From contig CP141145.1 in assembly GCA_035235625.1 (NCBI GenBank), positions 35,196,668 to 35,260,667 of the forward strand: DNA of 64,000 bases. The letters run 5' to 3'. Below the pieces are notes generated by a model. The model had not been told where the DNA came from and did no database searches. It saw nothing but the letters and a program-made list of their open reading frames with translations. Source of the stretch: Saururus chinensis (taxonomy: Eukaryota > Streptophyta > Magnoliopsida > Piperales > Saururaceae). How positions within the stretch are numbered: the first letter of the stretch is position 1; each line of letters begins with the position of its first letter. The translations under genes were made by a program, and so were the position numbers. Positions 22,212-33,184 of this stretch are shown here, one piece after another.

Positions 22212-22757
22212 GAACTCACTATAGCCGGTGAGTGGAGCTCTTTTTGGAATCTGCAGAAAGTAGCTAAGATTGTTAGTTTTAGCTCCAGAAGCAGAAGCTT
22301 CTTTAATTGTTTAGATAAAATGGATCTGGTTCTTGCAAACCAAGATTCTTATAATTGTTTTAAGCCCATTGTGGATTTGTGGTCATTGTACCTTGACCAA
22401 ATCACCTTTCTCAGGTGCAATAAATATAATTATTGTTTCTCCATCTTCTTTATCCGTATTTTTGTCTTCCTGTGATATCTTTTCTCTCGTCTAGTGAACG
22501 ACAATGAAATATCTGTTTTTCCACTTTCATTGATGTAGCCACCCCTTGAAGCCATTTTTTGTTTTTGAGATTAGTGAGTATGATGTCAAATTCTAATTCA
22601 ACACAGACAGGTGAGCAGAGTCCAGAAGGATGCAAGGGAACTGTTAATCTACATGGGATTCTTGAAAAATTTTGAAGTTAATAAATTGAGACGAGGGCGT
22701 CAATCAAACTCGAGGGGAAGAAAGAACAAAAGTGAGGAAATTCACGTATGCAGGGCA
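22212..22757. other. Convergent intergenic region SDD1-PSB28
   Basis: The 546 bases hold the 3' untranslated sequences of both tail-to-tail genes. An AATAAA-like word (CAATAAATATAATT) is at about 22418, about 210 bases after the subtilase stop. No gene is seen. Confidence 0.6.
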
Positions 22758-24501
22758 TCACTTCTTGATGAACTCCAATCCATTTGCATCCGAGTACCTC
22801 TCCATGAACCTCATGAACCTGTCCCACTCTCTTGGGCTCCTCATTATGTACTTGGCTTCAATCTTGGCAGGTTTTCCGTTGACAAACTTGGCACTAACAT
22901 CAACTGACTGGAGTACACCTTCCTCATCAATCATGTAAAAGCCTGTAATGTCACCAAGCTCACCAGTAGAGTCAAATACGGAAGGCTGTTCAAACACAAA
23001 CGTTGCCATACCATTTGTGCCGTCCCTGGATTTTGTTAGTCTCACATCAGGTACGGTCAGCTCATCAGTTCCTTGGATAAACTGAATTGTTGGCTTGACC
23101 ATCATTGTTATTGCTCTCGGTTGAGAGCTCACTCCCAGCAGAGTCCCATGTGGGCGTGGAAGCTGCAAAGGTTGGCCACGGAATATGGAACGTGCACTCC
23201 GACAAGAAGACATCCAATGGCAAGATACAGATCCTGCAGATGATCGGTAGATCAAGTGAGGCCTCTTGAGCAGGAATTTTCTTAAAAATCTAGAGGGTAA
23301 AGACGATCATAGTAGGGAATATATGACTTAGATGCTTGTCTTAAAAAAAAAAAAGCAAAAGAGGAATGCTATTGAAATTAAAAAGAAACCAAAAGTTTTA
23401 TTTGCATGTAGAACTGTTTGTGTGTTGAATTTTACATTTGATAATTTGAAGAATACGCTGGCTCTGAAGGATGATGAACAACAGTTTCATGATTCATAAC
23501 CAAACCGGAATATAATCTGTGTGTTCAACGCTCTAATAGCCCACAAAGATACATAAAAAGCTGAGCTGAACACAGGATGAAGGTTAAATATGACGAAAAC
23601 GCAAGGTGCACAGCTAGTGATCTATCCAGTTGCCTTTTAGATCCATTAGTTAAGAATTTTTCTTAAAAGAAAAATGAAGACTAACAAGGGCATACACATT
23701 GGAACGGATGCAATTTTGCTTAAATTTTTTAAATGCCGCCCAACCGTTACCACTTAACATATACTGTAATGATTATTTACATGAATGTAAATCGAGGATG
23801 GCCGGTAGTCGACAAGATGAACATGATAGCTCATTCATGAAAACTACTCCGACAGAAAATAAAGAGCATGCAATGTTCTCTAAATTCAAGCTTTTCAACA
23901 ATACAAGCACTTGGTCTTTGAGTCAAAATAGGAAAAAACAGTTTGGTTCATCAGCCAAGACGTAAATCAGAAGGGGTTGTGGCATTAAGCAAATTTAAAT
24001 TACTTTTGGTCCTTGATAGTTGCTCAGCTGCTTATTAGACACTGAAAAATGCAAATGACCGTGACAAACATCACCTCATCAGTTGTTATCTTCATTAACT
24101 GTCATGTTCTAGATTAAATACCTTCAGTGTCAGAATGGCAAGGCATTTCCTGCTGTGCCTTGTCTTCGAGGATCAAAACAACTAAGATTTATCTCTTACG
24201 GGAAAAGATTTCCATAGATTTTCTTTTTATGAAAATTTCCGTCAAGCTTGGTAGAAATTCAATGTGTAGAGAACCCATCATATGTTTTACTTGAATTTAA
24301 GATAGAAGGTAAATTCTGCCCACCACAAATCAAGATGCTAGAGTTCTCCTGAACTAAACCGGGATAAACAGATAGTTCTGTGAACAACTTTTAAAGCACC
24401 TGCCTAAGACGAGAGGAGATTTACATACCTGCAAGAGTGCGGTGCTGGTAAGAAGAATACGAGACAAGAGAGGAGAATGCTTGACAATGCATCGCTGCCA
24501 T
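22758..24501 (-). CDS. PSB28: Photosystem II assembly factor Psb28, chloroplast
   Basis: Two coding exons, complement(22758-23233) and complement(24429-24501), encode 182 residues, close to the usual plant length. The start is the ATG at 24501 ([12 protein letters not shown]), because only this frame joins exon 2 in phase (one base G left over, then GA). The donor is CAG/GTATGT and the acceptor TCTGCAG/GA. Residues 1 to about 68 are rich in Ser, Arg and hydroxylated residues, as in a chloroplast transit peptide. The Psb28 domain runs from about 70: [62 protein letters not shown]. Psb28 binds photosystem II assembly intermediates at the stromal face near CP47. The 1195-bp intron has no visible coding sequence. 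Confidence 0.92.
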
Positions 24502-25089
24502 TGCAGAAGCAAACGCCCTTTGCAAGAGAGGATGGGAGAGGCAGAAAAAGAAATGGTCAGGGAAGGAGAGGAGTGGAGTGGTGCAGTGCAGTGTGGTCTA
24601 AGCACAGCCATTCGCTGCCGTTGGCGGCTTTGGACGAAATGAAACGAGAGCCACACAATGCTTTTACCTGCATACTTTCACACTAGTGACTTGCTTCTGT
24701 ACTTATGTACTTAGAAAGAAAGAAATTACTAGCTTCTGTACAGTTTTAACTCATTGTCCATGGGGCCACAACCCAGAACCTGCGGCTTGCAAAAATCAAT
24801 CAGCCATGGAGATGGAGAGGATTTTCATCTAGATACAAAGGCCGCCGATAGAAACTGCATTCTCCCATGGGGCTGACCAAAGTGGGAAGTGGGGCCCGCG
24901 TGTCAGATTTGCAGATTTTGTTGTGTGACATGTTCATTTGGGCGACACCAAATTTTTTTAGAGTAATACTATTCTAACGTGAAGATTCTTACGTCAGGGC
25001 CCCATTTTATCACTTTTATATTATTGATAGGCCCCACACATTAATTATATGAAAGTGATAAAGTTTTCTTTTTTTTTAAATTTATGCCT

Positions 25090-25291
25090 ATGCCTAACAA
25101 TTAAAATTATTTTTTTTATTTTAAATTAATAGCTCTATTTAATAAAAAAATTTGTTCTATATTAATAACTTCATTTTGATTAGGTACTTAAAAAAATCAT
25201 ACGCTTATTTAAGATGTGGGTTTCATCATTCAATAAAAATTATTATTTTTTCAATTCTCCTACTATTACTATTATTGGATGGAGGGAGTAA
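25090..25291. mobile_element. Stowaway-like MITE, one end worn
   Basis: The right end reads GGATGGAGGGAGTAA, the Stowaway terminus followed by TA. On the opposite strand the interior carries AATGAAGTTATTAATAT and TTTTTATTGAATGATG, also present in the copies at 53703-53901 and 61257-61501. The left terminus is not clear. Confidence 0.65.
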
Positions 25292-25794
25292 GTTGCTTTG
25301 AGTTGGACAGGGCCATTAATTCTGAGGAAGATTGTGAGCTATCTATATCCATATTTATACCACTTTAATCTATATCTAAAACTAAATCGATATTTATGGT
25401 ACTTTAAAAAGTAAAAAAGGGGACAAAGATTTTGTCCAAAAAGTTCTACATTATCCCTGTTTTTAGATATAAAAAAACCTGCTTTTACTAAAGCGTTTAG
25501 TTAGGAAATCCCAGTCTAGTTTACTTACATAGCCCCTGCATTTAGTTACAGAATCCCAAAGTGTATTTATGTTTGCAATATAGTAAGGAACGTCCTATTT
25601 GCTACCACTAACAATAGAGTCGCAAAGTAGTCCTTTAGCAGTAATGGAGTCAACAAACTCTTTAAAACAAAAACAGTCCCAAAGTACATGGATTTGAGAA
25701 AGTCTTATTTACATACCACTAACCACATAGTTCTAAATTAGGTGTTCTTTGTACGTAGTTACCTTTTCAATATGCTTTCTCTCTCTCTTTTCAT

Positions 25795-25925
25795 TGATGC
25801 GCATCGAAGACCCGCTCCCCTACCAATCCCAACCCCTAACCCCCAAAGGTCGACTCGAGCCTAGGACTTTTCCCTCGACAGGGGAGGTCATATCCAGCAC
25901 ACCAGTGGCTGAATTGGCTCAATAT
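25795..25925 (-). repeat. tRNA-derived SINE-like repeat
   Basis: On the minus strand TCAGCCACTGGTGTGCTGG resembles an RNA polymerase III A box. About 45 bases on, CTAGGCTCGAGTCGACC resembles a B box. Between them is GATATGACCTCCCCTGTCG, which I associate with plant SINEs. No target duplication or tail was established. Confidence 0.45.
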
Positions 25926-26989
25926 GCTTTCTCTTGTTTATCATCATTGAGGCTACTTTTGTGTTCTCCATTATTTCGTTGTTTGATATGAACCTCAATA
26001 ACTTTCCAACTCATTATTCTCAACATTCTCATCTCTACACACACTCCTCTTATCTCTACAAGTTTTTTTCTGTTAGCCCAAAACTTAGCTTCATATAACT
26101 GCGCAAGCCTAACTACTATTCTTTAATAATTTCCTAGCAATATTGCAAATAAGTCCTGAAGTCAACCATTTGAAAGGGTTATATCCTCAGTAAAAGAAGA
26201 GAGCTTTATGCAGGAAATTTCAACTGTGCAAGTTGGGTGCTGAACCATTTAAATTTATCATGTTGTCTACATAAGGTTTTTCCTAATAAAGACTCAATAA
26301 ACACCCAGTGAACTCATGGAGGGTTTATATTAACTAATAAAAATATGAAAAAACTAACATGAGCCACTACACATTTAAAATATGTGACGAGGCTTATCAA
26401 TGTGGTTGGATTGAGATCCAACGACGCCCTTTATTTAAGGGGTAGGCAGGTTATAAAACCCCACTTGCACAATCACATGATCATGCGGCCCTTATCGCAC
26501 ACCCGTTAATATGTTGCAATTGACTGTTGCTTTCTTATCGGTTTATTCTTATTGACCTCTCCTTCTTTTAGCAAAAAAAAAATTATTGTTCACTCTCTTA
26601 TTCATCTAACTAACTTATTAATGACCTATTTGTTAAGCACACACATCTTGACTAATTTGTTAAAATAGTGTATAAGGACATCCCATAATTTGCTAATACA
26701 ATAACAGGTCGTCATTTATTTCAAAACATCCTAGTACATTGGAGAGAGGCATGCCGAATGAAGGAAATAACCTCCACAACTTGAATTTGAAATATGAACC
26801 ATTATGAAACTTGGCACTAAAATTTGATTGCTTGTGATTTGCAAACTTTCCAATTTCAAATATAGTTAGAATTCATGTTTAATTTGAACAATATGATTTT
26901 AATGTGAAATGAAGACAACATACAATTAAATGTTTATGTCTTTGTTTTGTATATTTTATATTTGAGGACGTCTAGCCAAACTTGCATCT

Positions 26990-27475
26990 CAGTACAACAA
27001 AATTGGGTATTATCGATGCTTATATAAGCGTCGTAATCATATGCGTCGCTAAAAATTAATAATAACGACATATAAAAGAACGTCGCAAAAAAAAGCTCTA
27101 TTAGTGACGCATAATATTAAGCGTCGCTAATGGCAGTCTATTAGCGATGTATAAATCTAAGCGTCTCTAATACTTAAATTTTTAGTGACGCTTTCATCTA
27201 TGTGTCGCTAATACTTACATTATTAACGATGCTTTTATAAGCATCACTAAAAGATATATATTAATTTTTAAAAAAAATTAAAACTTTTAACGACGCATTT
27301 TTACAAATGTCGCTGCTAGTTTCAACAATAGCGACATTTGTAAATATGCATCGCTAATAATTATTAATTTTAAATAAAAAATTAAAAATGAAGAACTAAT
27401 TGCGACGCATAGAATTATGTGTTGCTATTACCCTTAGTAGTAGCGACACATGGTAACATGCATTACTACTACCTA
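26990..27475 (+). repeat. Left terminus and subterminal array of the CACTA-like element
   Basis: After the terminus come about a dozen words of the form TTAGCGACGC, AAGCGTCGCTAAT or degenerate versions, in alternating orientation and separated by 15-40 AT-rich bases. Paired words such as TAGTGACGCATAATATTAAG followed by CGTCGCTA form short hairpins. Confidence 0.7.
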
Positions 27476-27494
27476 ATTTTTAAACACAAAATTT

Positions 27495-27625
27495 AATGAA
27501 AGATAGAGGGGGAGGGAGGGGAAGAGAAGGAAGGGAGAGAGAGAGGAGAGGGAGAGGAGAGAGAGGGGGGAGAGAGAGAGAGGAGAGGGAGAGATCCAAA
27601 GGGGAGAGAGAGAGAGAGGAGAAGG
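27495..27625. repeat. Purine (GA/GGGA) tract
   Basis: Almost pure purine on the plus strand, made of GAGAGAGG and GGGAGAGAG words. It adjoins solo LTR A on one side and resumes on the other at 31108-31230, showing that the LTR inserted into one longer tract. Confidence 0.9.
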
Positions 27626-28265
27626 ATAGATCTTGTCACTCCCCGGCAATGCCCGACCCGAGCCGAACCCGGTCCAGGGGCCAGTCAAGCGCGTGGGGGC
27701 GACGAAGTAAAAATTGAGAAATGCTCTAGCAGAAGACTTAACCCTAACCACGGGCGATTAACAGAAACACGGAGTACGCACAATCCTTTGAGCAAGAGTA
27801 AACAAAAGGGAAGGAAAATGTGTTGCTTATCACAAAGTAAACAACAATCTCAAACCCACAAGCTTAGTTAAGTAAAGCCCACACCGGCTCAAAATAAGTC
27901 ATAAGCATCACAACGGTAAAATGAGACATAAATCCAAAACAAGAACCCTACACAAAGGTCCTGAACAACATCATAACTAAGGAAAATAAACCACACAAAG
28001 AACTCCACGATCATATCCAAGCCACCTCCGACCTTTCCTCGAAGAGGCGATCCTGTCCGTCTGCATGTCGCACCACGCAGCCCCAAATCAAAACACTAAA
28101 GAGGGGTGAGTTTAACAAACTCAGCAAGGGTTTTAATATCACTAACAACATCAACAAAATACGATAGCATAGCAATATAATCATTCAAATCAACAAATTA
28201 CATGGTGCATCATTTTCCGATCACACATACATATCACCTAACACTGCATCATAGTGCATAATCAA

Positions 28266-28662
28266 CCTGCATGGATGTATCTCTAACATTCATATTCTAC
28301 ATGCATAACATCAACATCAACCTGCATGGATGTATCTCTAACATACATATTTCAACATGCATAACATCAACATCAACCTGCATGGATGTATCTCTAACAT
28401 ACATATTCTCACATGTATAACATCAACATCAACCTGCATGGATGTATCTCTAACATACATATTCCACATGCATAACATCAACATCAACCTGCATGGATGT
28501 ATCTCTAACATACATATTCCACATGCATAACATCAACATCACCCTACATGGATGTATCTCTAACATACATATTCCAACATGCACAACATCAACATCAACC
28601 TGCATGGATGTATCTCTAACATACATATTCCCACATGCATAACATCAACATCAACCTCCATC
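28266..28662. repeat. 55/56-bp minisatellite inside solo LTR A
   Basis: Seven tandem units start CCTGCATGGATGTATC at 28266, 28321, 28377, 28433, 28488, 28543 and 28599. Each continues with CTCTAACATACATATTC and CATAACATCAACATCAA. An eighth, broken start is at 28655. Units are nearly identical, suggesting recent expansion. Confidence 0.93.
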
Positions 28663-29904
28663 AAGGAGTAATCACACATTAACGTCACACAGATGGGAGC
28701 ATAGACAAGGCCACGAAGGCGTGTCATGGTCCAAAATTCTACACAAGAATTCAAGAAAGATTGGGGTTGTCAATCCCTAATACTACTCGCCCTGGACGAT
28801 CCTGGCCAAGGATGTCCCATTCTCACACAGAGAATCTAGAGCAGGGGTGTTCGCCCAGGGATATCTCCTGCGAAGGGAAAAGCCCGAGTTCTCACACAGA
28901 GAACCCTAGAACACATGGTAGCGGGGTGCACACGGCATACCACACTGGATTCTCAGGGTCCAGATGACACACATAATAACATTCTCACAATCCGCAAGAC
29001 AAGTACACAACTCGTCCCCACATCATTCCATTTAATTAGACTTAACCCGGGGAGTGCACTCGTTCCACACAGGAACTTCAAATCGTTCCACACAGGAACT
29101 TCAAAACAAAATATGTCCTTTCGGACCAATCAACTTGCAATTAATCTACGACCGATCAATCCGGCACACAATTCCATCACATTGCATCCAATCGGTCAAA
29201 TTCGATTAATCACGATGAAGCCTCAATTGGAAATCCATTTTCATGATGCATGCAGCATGGTACATACGTGGGCAAAGCATACATGAATCATAATCCATGA
29301 TAAGTGCTCTCATCAGCCTCTAATGCATCATTCATAATCACAATATCAAGCTTCAACATCATTATTTAACCCCACATGTGTGTGTATCTAGTAGAAGCAT
29401 TTCACATAATGCATGCCAACATGCTCAAAATTAAACTCACTACCACACTACACATGTGAATTTCCGTCTAAACATGAATTCCAGCGGAAATCATAGAAGA
29501 AGAATCGTTGAAATCATATCTAAATTCAAAACTCAACCACAAAGGCTAAACACATATAACATCACTCATTTCATCATTGAGTCATGGCATTCACCAACAT
29601 CCACACACCACTAACCACAATCTATCATGACAAATCAGTCCAACAATGATTGTAGTCCTACTGAAAATATGCTTAACCAAAGGGAAACAACCATTCATAA
29701 TTTCAAGATAACGATTCCAACATCATGCCACAAAACATAAGTCATTCCACCATCTCTAAGCATATATCTCAACTCCATAAACTTAATAGCATGCATTTCC
29801 AGTAGCCTAACATAGCTTAAAACACTCCACATTCATATAAAATTGGCAAGCTAAAGTGGAATCATCAAAATAGACATCATATGCACAACATACAATTTCC
29901 TGTG

Positions 29905-30010
29905 TAGCCGATCGATCGCCCTTCAGGCCGTTCGATCGGTTACACGCAAAATTTTAAAATTTACAATTCATCCGATCGATCGCCCTGCAGGGCCGATCGA
30001 TCGCTAACAC
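29905..30010. repeat. Cluster of CGATCGATCG palindromes in solo LTR A
   Basis: Words GCCGATCGATCGCCCTTCAG, GCCGTTCGATCGG, CCGATCGATCGCCCTGCAG and GGCCGATCGATCGC occur within 105 bases. At the matching place in LTR B (36310-36480) the words are GCCGTTCGAACGCCC and similar, so the palindromic pattern is kept while the bases differ. Confidence 0.85.
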
Positions 30011-31112
30011 GGCAGAATAGTCATCTTCTTCCTTTCGCAAATCCAAACTGAAACACCATAGATAACACTTCAAATCCACATCTAACACCCTAATCATCAT
30101 CAAAAGTCCTCCTTGACTTCCAGAATATCAAACCAAACCATAATAATGCAAAACCCTAAGAAATCAGGATTAAATAATTCCATTTTCTAATCTTACCATC
30201 AACACACCAAATCAAGCAAACCATTTCGAAATAAGCCAAAAATGAAGAGTTTTACCATGGATAAATAGAAATTTCGAAGACCCATTACCTCAGCACTTGA
30301 TTAAGCTCGGATTGAAGAGTCACCCTTCTTGAAATCCTTGAAAACACAATGAGTTTGAATTAAACTCTAATAGAAATCGATTTACCCAAGAAATCCCTAA
30401 TTAAATCTTAGATCTAGGGCTTGTTGGTAGTAAAAATCAAATTTTGAATGTTAGGGTTTGTAGTAAAACACAAATAAGTAGCTTTTGATGGTCAAAAACA
30501 AATTGAATCAAGGGGAAAATGGTAGATTTGGAAGAAATTAAGAAGAAAGCCATGGATTAGTGCTTAATTAGAGTAAGCTTACTTTAATCGGCTTCTAATT
30601 TGGGCCTAAGTGGGGATTAGGCCAGCCCTCCTTCCTTAGCCTATTCCCAAAAATGGAAATGGCTCAGGTTTGCCCTTTTATAGTAAGGGTTGGGGTATGC
30701 ATAGGTAAGTTTTGGGGTGTAAATATAAAAAGTGGGCTAAAAGTGGTTATTTTGTAAATTTAAGCACAAATTAAGCCTAATAAAATTCTAAAAAAATTTT
30801 GTGTGACCTTAAGTATATGTCTAGGTTCATTTGACCCAAAAATAAAATTTTTGATGGTGGGGCCCACAGGGGTCCCGCCAAAACCCTAATTTTTGGGAAA
30901 ATAGTGAAAATTCCAAAAAATCCCAAAAATTCACATTTGGTCTAAAATCACTTAAAACCACTAATGTTGAAGTTAATTTTAGTTAAAACTATCACAAACA
31001 CTATTTATTTTATGAAATCACCGAATAAAATCAGAAAATACGTTAATCTCACGATAACCCATAATTAAAGAAAATCAAAACCCGGTTTAAAGATGAGGGT
31101 CCTTACAGATCT

Positions 31113-31230
31113 AGAGGGGAGAGAGAGATGAGAGGGAGAGATCTAGAGGGGAAAGAGAGAGGAGAGGGAGACAGACAGAGGGGAGAGAGAGACAGAGGGG
31201 AGAGAGAGATGAGAGGGAGGAGAGAGATAG
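31113..31230. repeat. Purine tract continuing right of solo LTR A
   Basis: GAGAGAGAGATGAGAGGGAG-type sequence, continuous in composition with 27495-27633. Confidence 0.9.
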
Positions 31231-31233
31231 AGG

Positions 31234-31720
31234 CAGTACAACAAAAAAGACTATTAGTGATGCTTATAAGTGTCGCTAATGACTATTAGCAACACTTATA
31301 AACCGTCGCTACTTACGTCACTATTGATCATTAGCAACGCTTATGGAAAGTGTCGCTAATAGTGCACATTTGTGACAGTTATACATACATCGCTACTAAT
31401 TTTAGTATTAGCGGCACATCCGAAAGCGTCGCTAATAGTATAATTATTAGCGACGTATAATAATAAAGCGTCGCTAATCCTTACTTATTAGTGACACTTT
31501 CCTATACGTCGCTAATATAAAAATTTATGTAAAAAAATATATTATAACTTATTAGCAATGCTTTATAAGCATCGCTAAAAAATTTAATTTTTTTTAAAAA
31601 CCTTGTTAATAAAAAAAATTTAAAAATATTTTTATGTATTAGCAACGCTTTGTAAAATTTTAAAAAAATAAAAAAGTCTTTAACGACGCTTATAGCAGCA
31701 TTGCTACTAGCTTTAGAAAA
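31234..31720 (+). repeat. Internal CACTA-like terminus and subterminal array
   Basis: CAGTACAACAAAAAAGAC at 31234 repeats the left terminus of the outer element, followed by CTATTAGTGATGCTTATAAG and many TAGCGACGC-type words in both orientations. Its preceding 3 bases are AGG, which do not match the right flank TCT. It is either a nested partial element or a duplicated end. Confidence 0.65.
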
Positions 31721-31929
31721 AAAACTAGCACTGGAATCCGGCGAAAGTACCGAATCTAGCGCCAGTGGGAGGTTGGGGCATGGGGGGGTGTGGTGACCGG
31801 GGAGACAAGATGGAGACTCTAGGAGAGGGAGGGGGTGGGGTGGGTGAGATGGGGACCCTTGGTAGTAACGACGCATAGTAACATGTGTCACTACTACCTA
31901 TGTTTTAAATAAAAAATTAAATGAAAAAT

Positions 31930-32770
31930 AAAGGGGGGAGGAGAGAGGAGAGGGAGGAGAGAGGGGGGACAAAGGGAGGGAGGAGAGAGAGAAGGGAGAG
32001 AGAGGGTGGAGAGAGAAGGGAGGAGAGAGGGAGAGAGAGGGTAGAGAGAGAAGGGAGAGAGAGAGGGTAGAGAGAGAAGGGAGAGAAGGGAGAGAGTGGG
32101 GGAGAGAGAGGAGAGGGAGGAGGGGAGAGAAAAAAATTATTTTAAAAAATATATAAAAAAAGTAGTGGTGACGCATAGTACTATGCATCGCTACTAGATG
32201 AGGGCAGTAGCGACGCATATACATATGTGTCGCTACTACCTAAGGGGAGTAGCGACACATATACCTATGCGTCACTATTGCTTAAGGGTAGTAACGACAC
32301 ATGTACCTGTGCGTCGCTATTACCCTAGGTAGTAGTGATGCATAGTAATATGCGACACAACTACCTTTGTTTTAAATAAAAAATTAAATGAAAAATAGAG
32401 GGGGGAGGAGAGAAGAGAGGGGGAGAGAGGGAGGAGAGAGGAAGGGAGATAGAGGGGAGAGAGGGAGGGAGAGAGAGAAAGAGAAGGGAGAGAGGGAGAG
32501 AGAGAGAGGGAGAGGGAGAGAGAGAGAGAGAAAGAAGGGAGAGAGAGAGAGGAGAGAGAAGGGAGAGAGAGAAGGTAGAGAGAGGGGAGAGGGAGGAGAG
32601 AGAGGGGAGGAAGGAGAGAGAGAGGAGGGAGGATAGAGAGAGGGGAGGAAGGAGAGAGAGAGAGGGGAGGGTGTAGAGAGAGAGGGGAGGCAGAGAGAGG
32701 AGAGAGAGAGAGGAGGGAGGAGAGAGAGGGGGGAGGAAGGAGAGAGAGAGAGAGAGGGGAGGGAGGAGAA
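31930..32770. repeat. Purine tracts flanking a TAGCGACGC array
   Basis: 31930-32140 and 32398-32770 are nearly pure GA/GGGAG sequence. Between them (32160-32370) sit about eight GACGCATA / TATGCGTCGCTA pairs spaced about 45-60 bases, each pair a small inverted repeat, e.g. TAGCGACACATATACCTATG then CGTCACTA. Both purine tracts are preceded by the same words, TTTAAATAAAAAATTAAATG, showing duplication of the whole unit. Confidence 0.85.
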
Positions 32771-32790
32771 CTAGGGAATATATTAGTATT

Positions 32791-32945
32791 GATAGGGTAC
32801 CAACGTGGCATGCATATCACCAATCAAGATTTAAAATACCACCATGTTTCGTATTAAATAGGTTATTTTTAACGAGTTAACTGAAAAACGTGTGAACAAG
32901 TCAATTTTTTATTGGTGATTGGCACAACTACGTTGGTACCCTATC
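32791..32945. mobile_element. MITE with GATAGGGTACCAACGT inverted ends
   Basis: The left end reads GATAGGGTACCAACGTGGC and the right end, reverse-complemented, GATAGGGTACCAACGTAG. Both continue to an ATCACCAATC word, so the inverted repeat exceeds 30 bases. The core is 155 bp in all. A target duplication is not clear, so the superfamily is open. Confidence 0.75.
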
Positions 32946-33184
32946 CATACCTAATATTTTCTCAAGAATGAGAGGGATGATAGAGAGGAGGGTGAGAGGG
33001 AGAGAGAGGAGGGTGGAGAGAGAGAAGGTGAGAGGAGAGAGAGGAGAAAAAATATAAAAAAAATTATTTATAGCGACGCTTATGAATAAGCATTGCTAAA
33101 GACGCATATAAGTAGCGATGTATACATATGTCGCTACTGAAAAGCTAATAGCGATTCTTTTTTTATATATAAAAAAAATTTGCT

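Larger units (their letters stand above)
24502..26989. other. Gene-free stretch between PSB28 and the CACTA element
   Basis: It holds the PSB28 upstream region, one Stowaway-like MITE (about 25090-25291) and a SINE-like repeat (about 25795-25925). The remaining sequence is AT-rich without coding character. Confidence 0.5.
27634..31107 (-). mobile_element. Solo LTR A (3474 bp), Del/Tekay-like
   Basis: The segment starts TGTCACTCCCC and ends CCTTACA on the plus strand; the minus-strand LTR would begin TGTAAGGACC and end GGGAGTGACA. Flanking 5-bp words are both GATCT (27629-27633 and 31108-31112). There is no internal coding region or second LTR, so it is a solo LTR left by recombination. It aligns with 34094-37564. 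The GGGAGTGACA end is of the kind found in Del/Tekay elements, but the clade is inferred. Confidence 0.85.

Noticed and set aside
24609..24611. ATG as PSB28 start
   Set aside because: Its frame cannot join exon 2 in the Psb28 phase at the visible splice sites, whereas ATG 24501 does and gives the expected 182 residues.
28266..28662. CRISPR-like regular repeats
   Set aside because: Units are contiguous 55/56-bp tandem copies with no unique spacers, inside a plant LTR; this is a minisatellite.
32320..32823. Long Ser/Leu/Pro and Arg/Glu frames on both strands
   Set aside because: Direct translations of GA/CT simple repeats.
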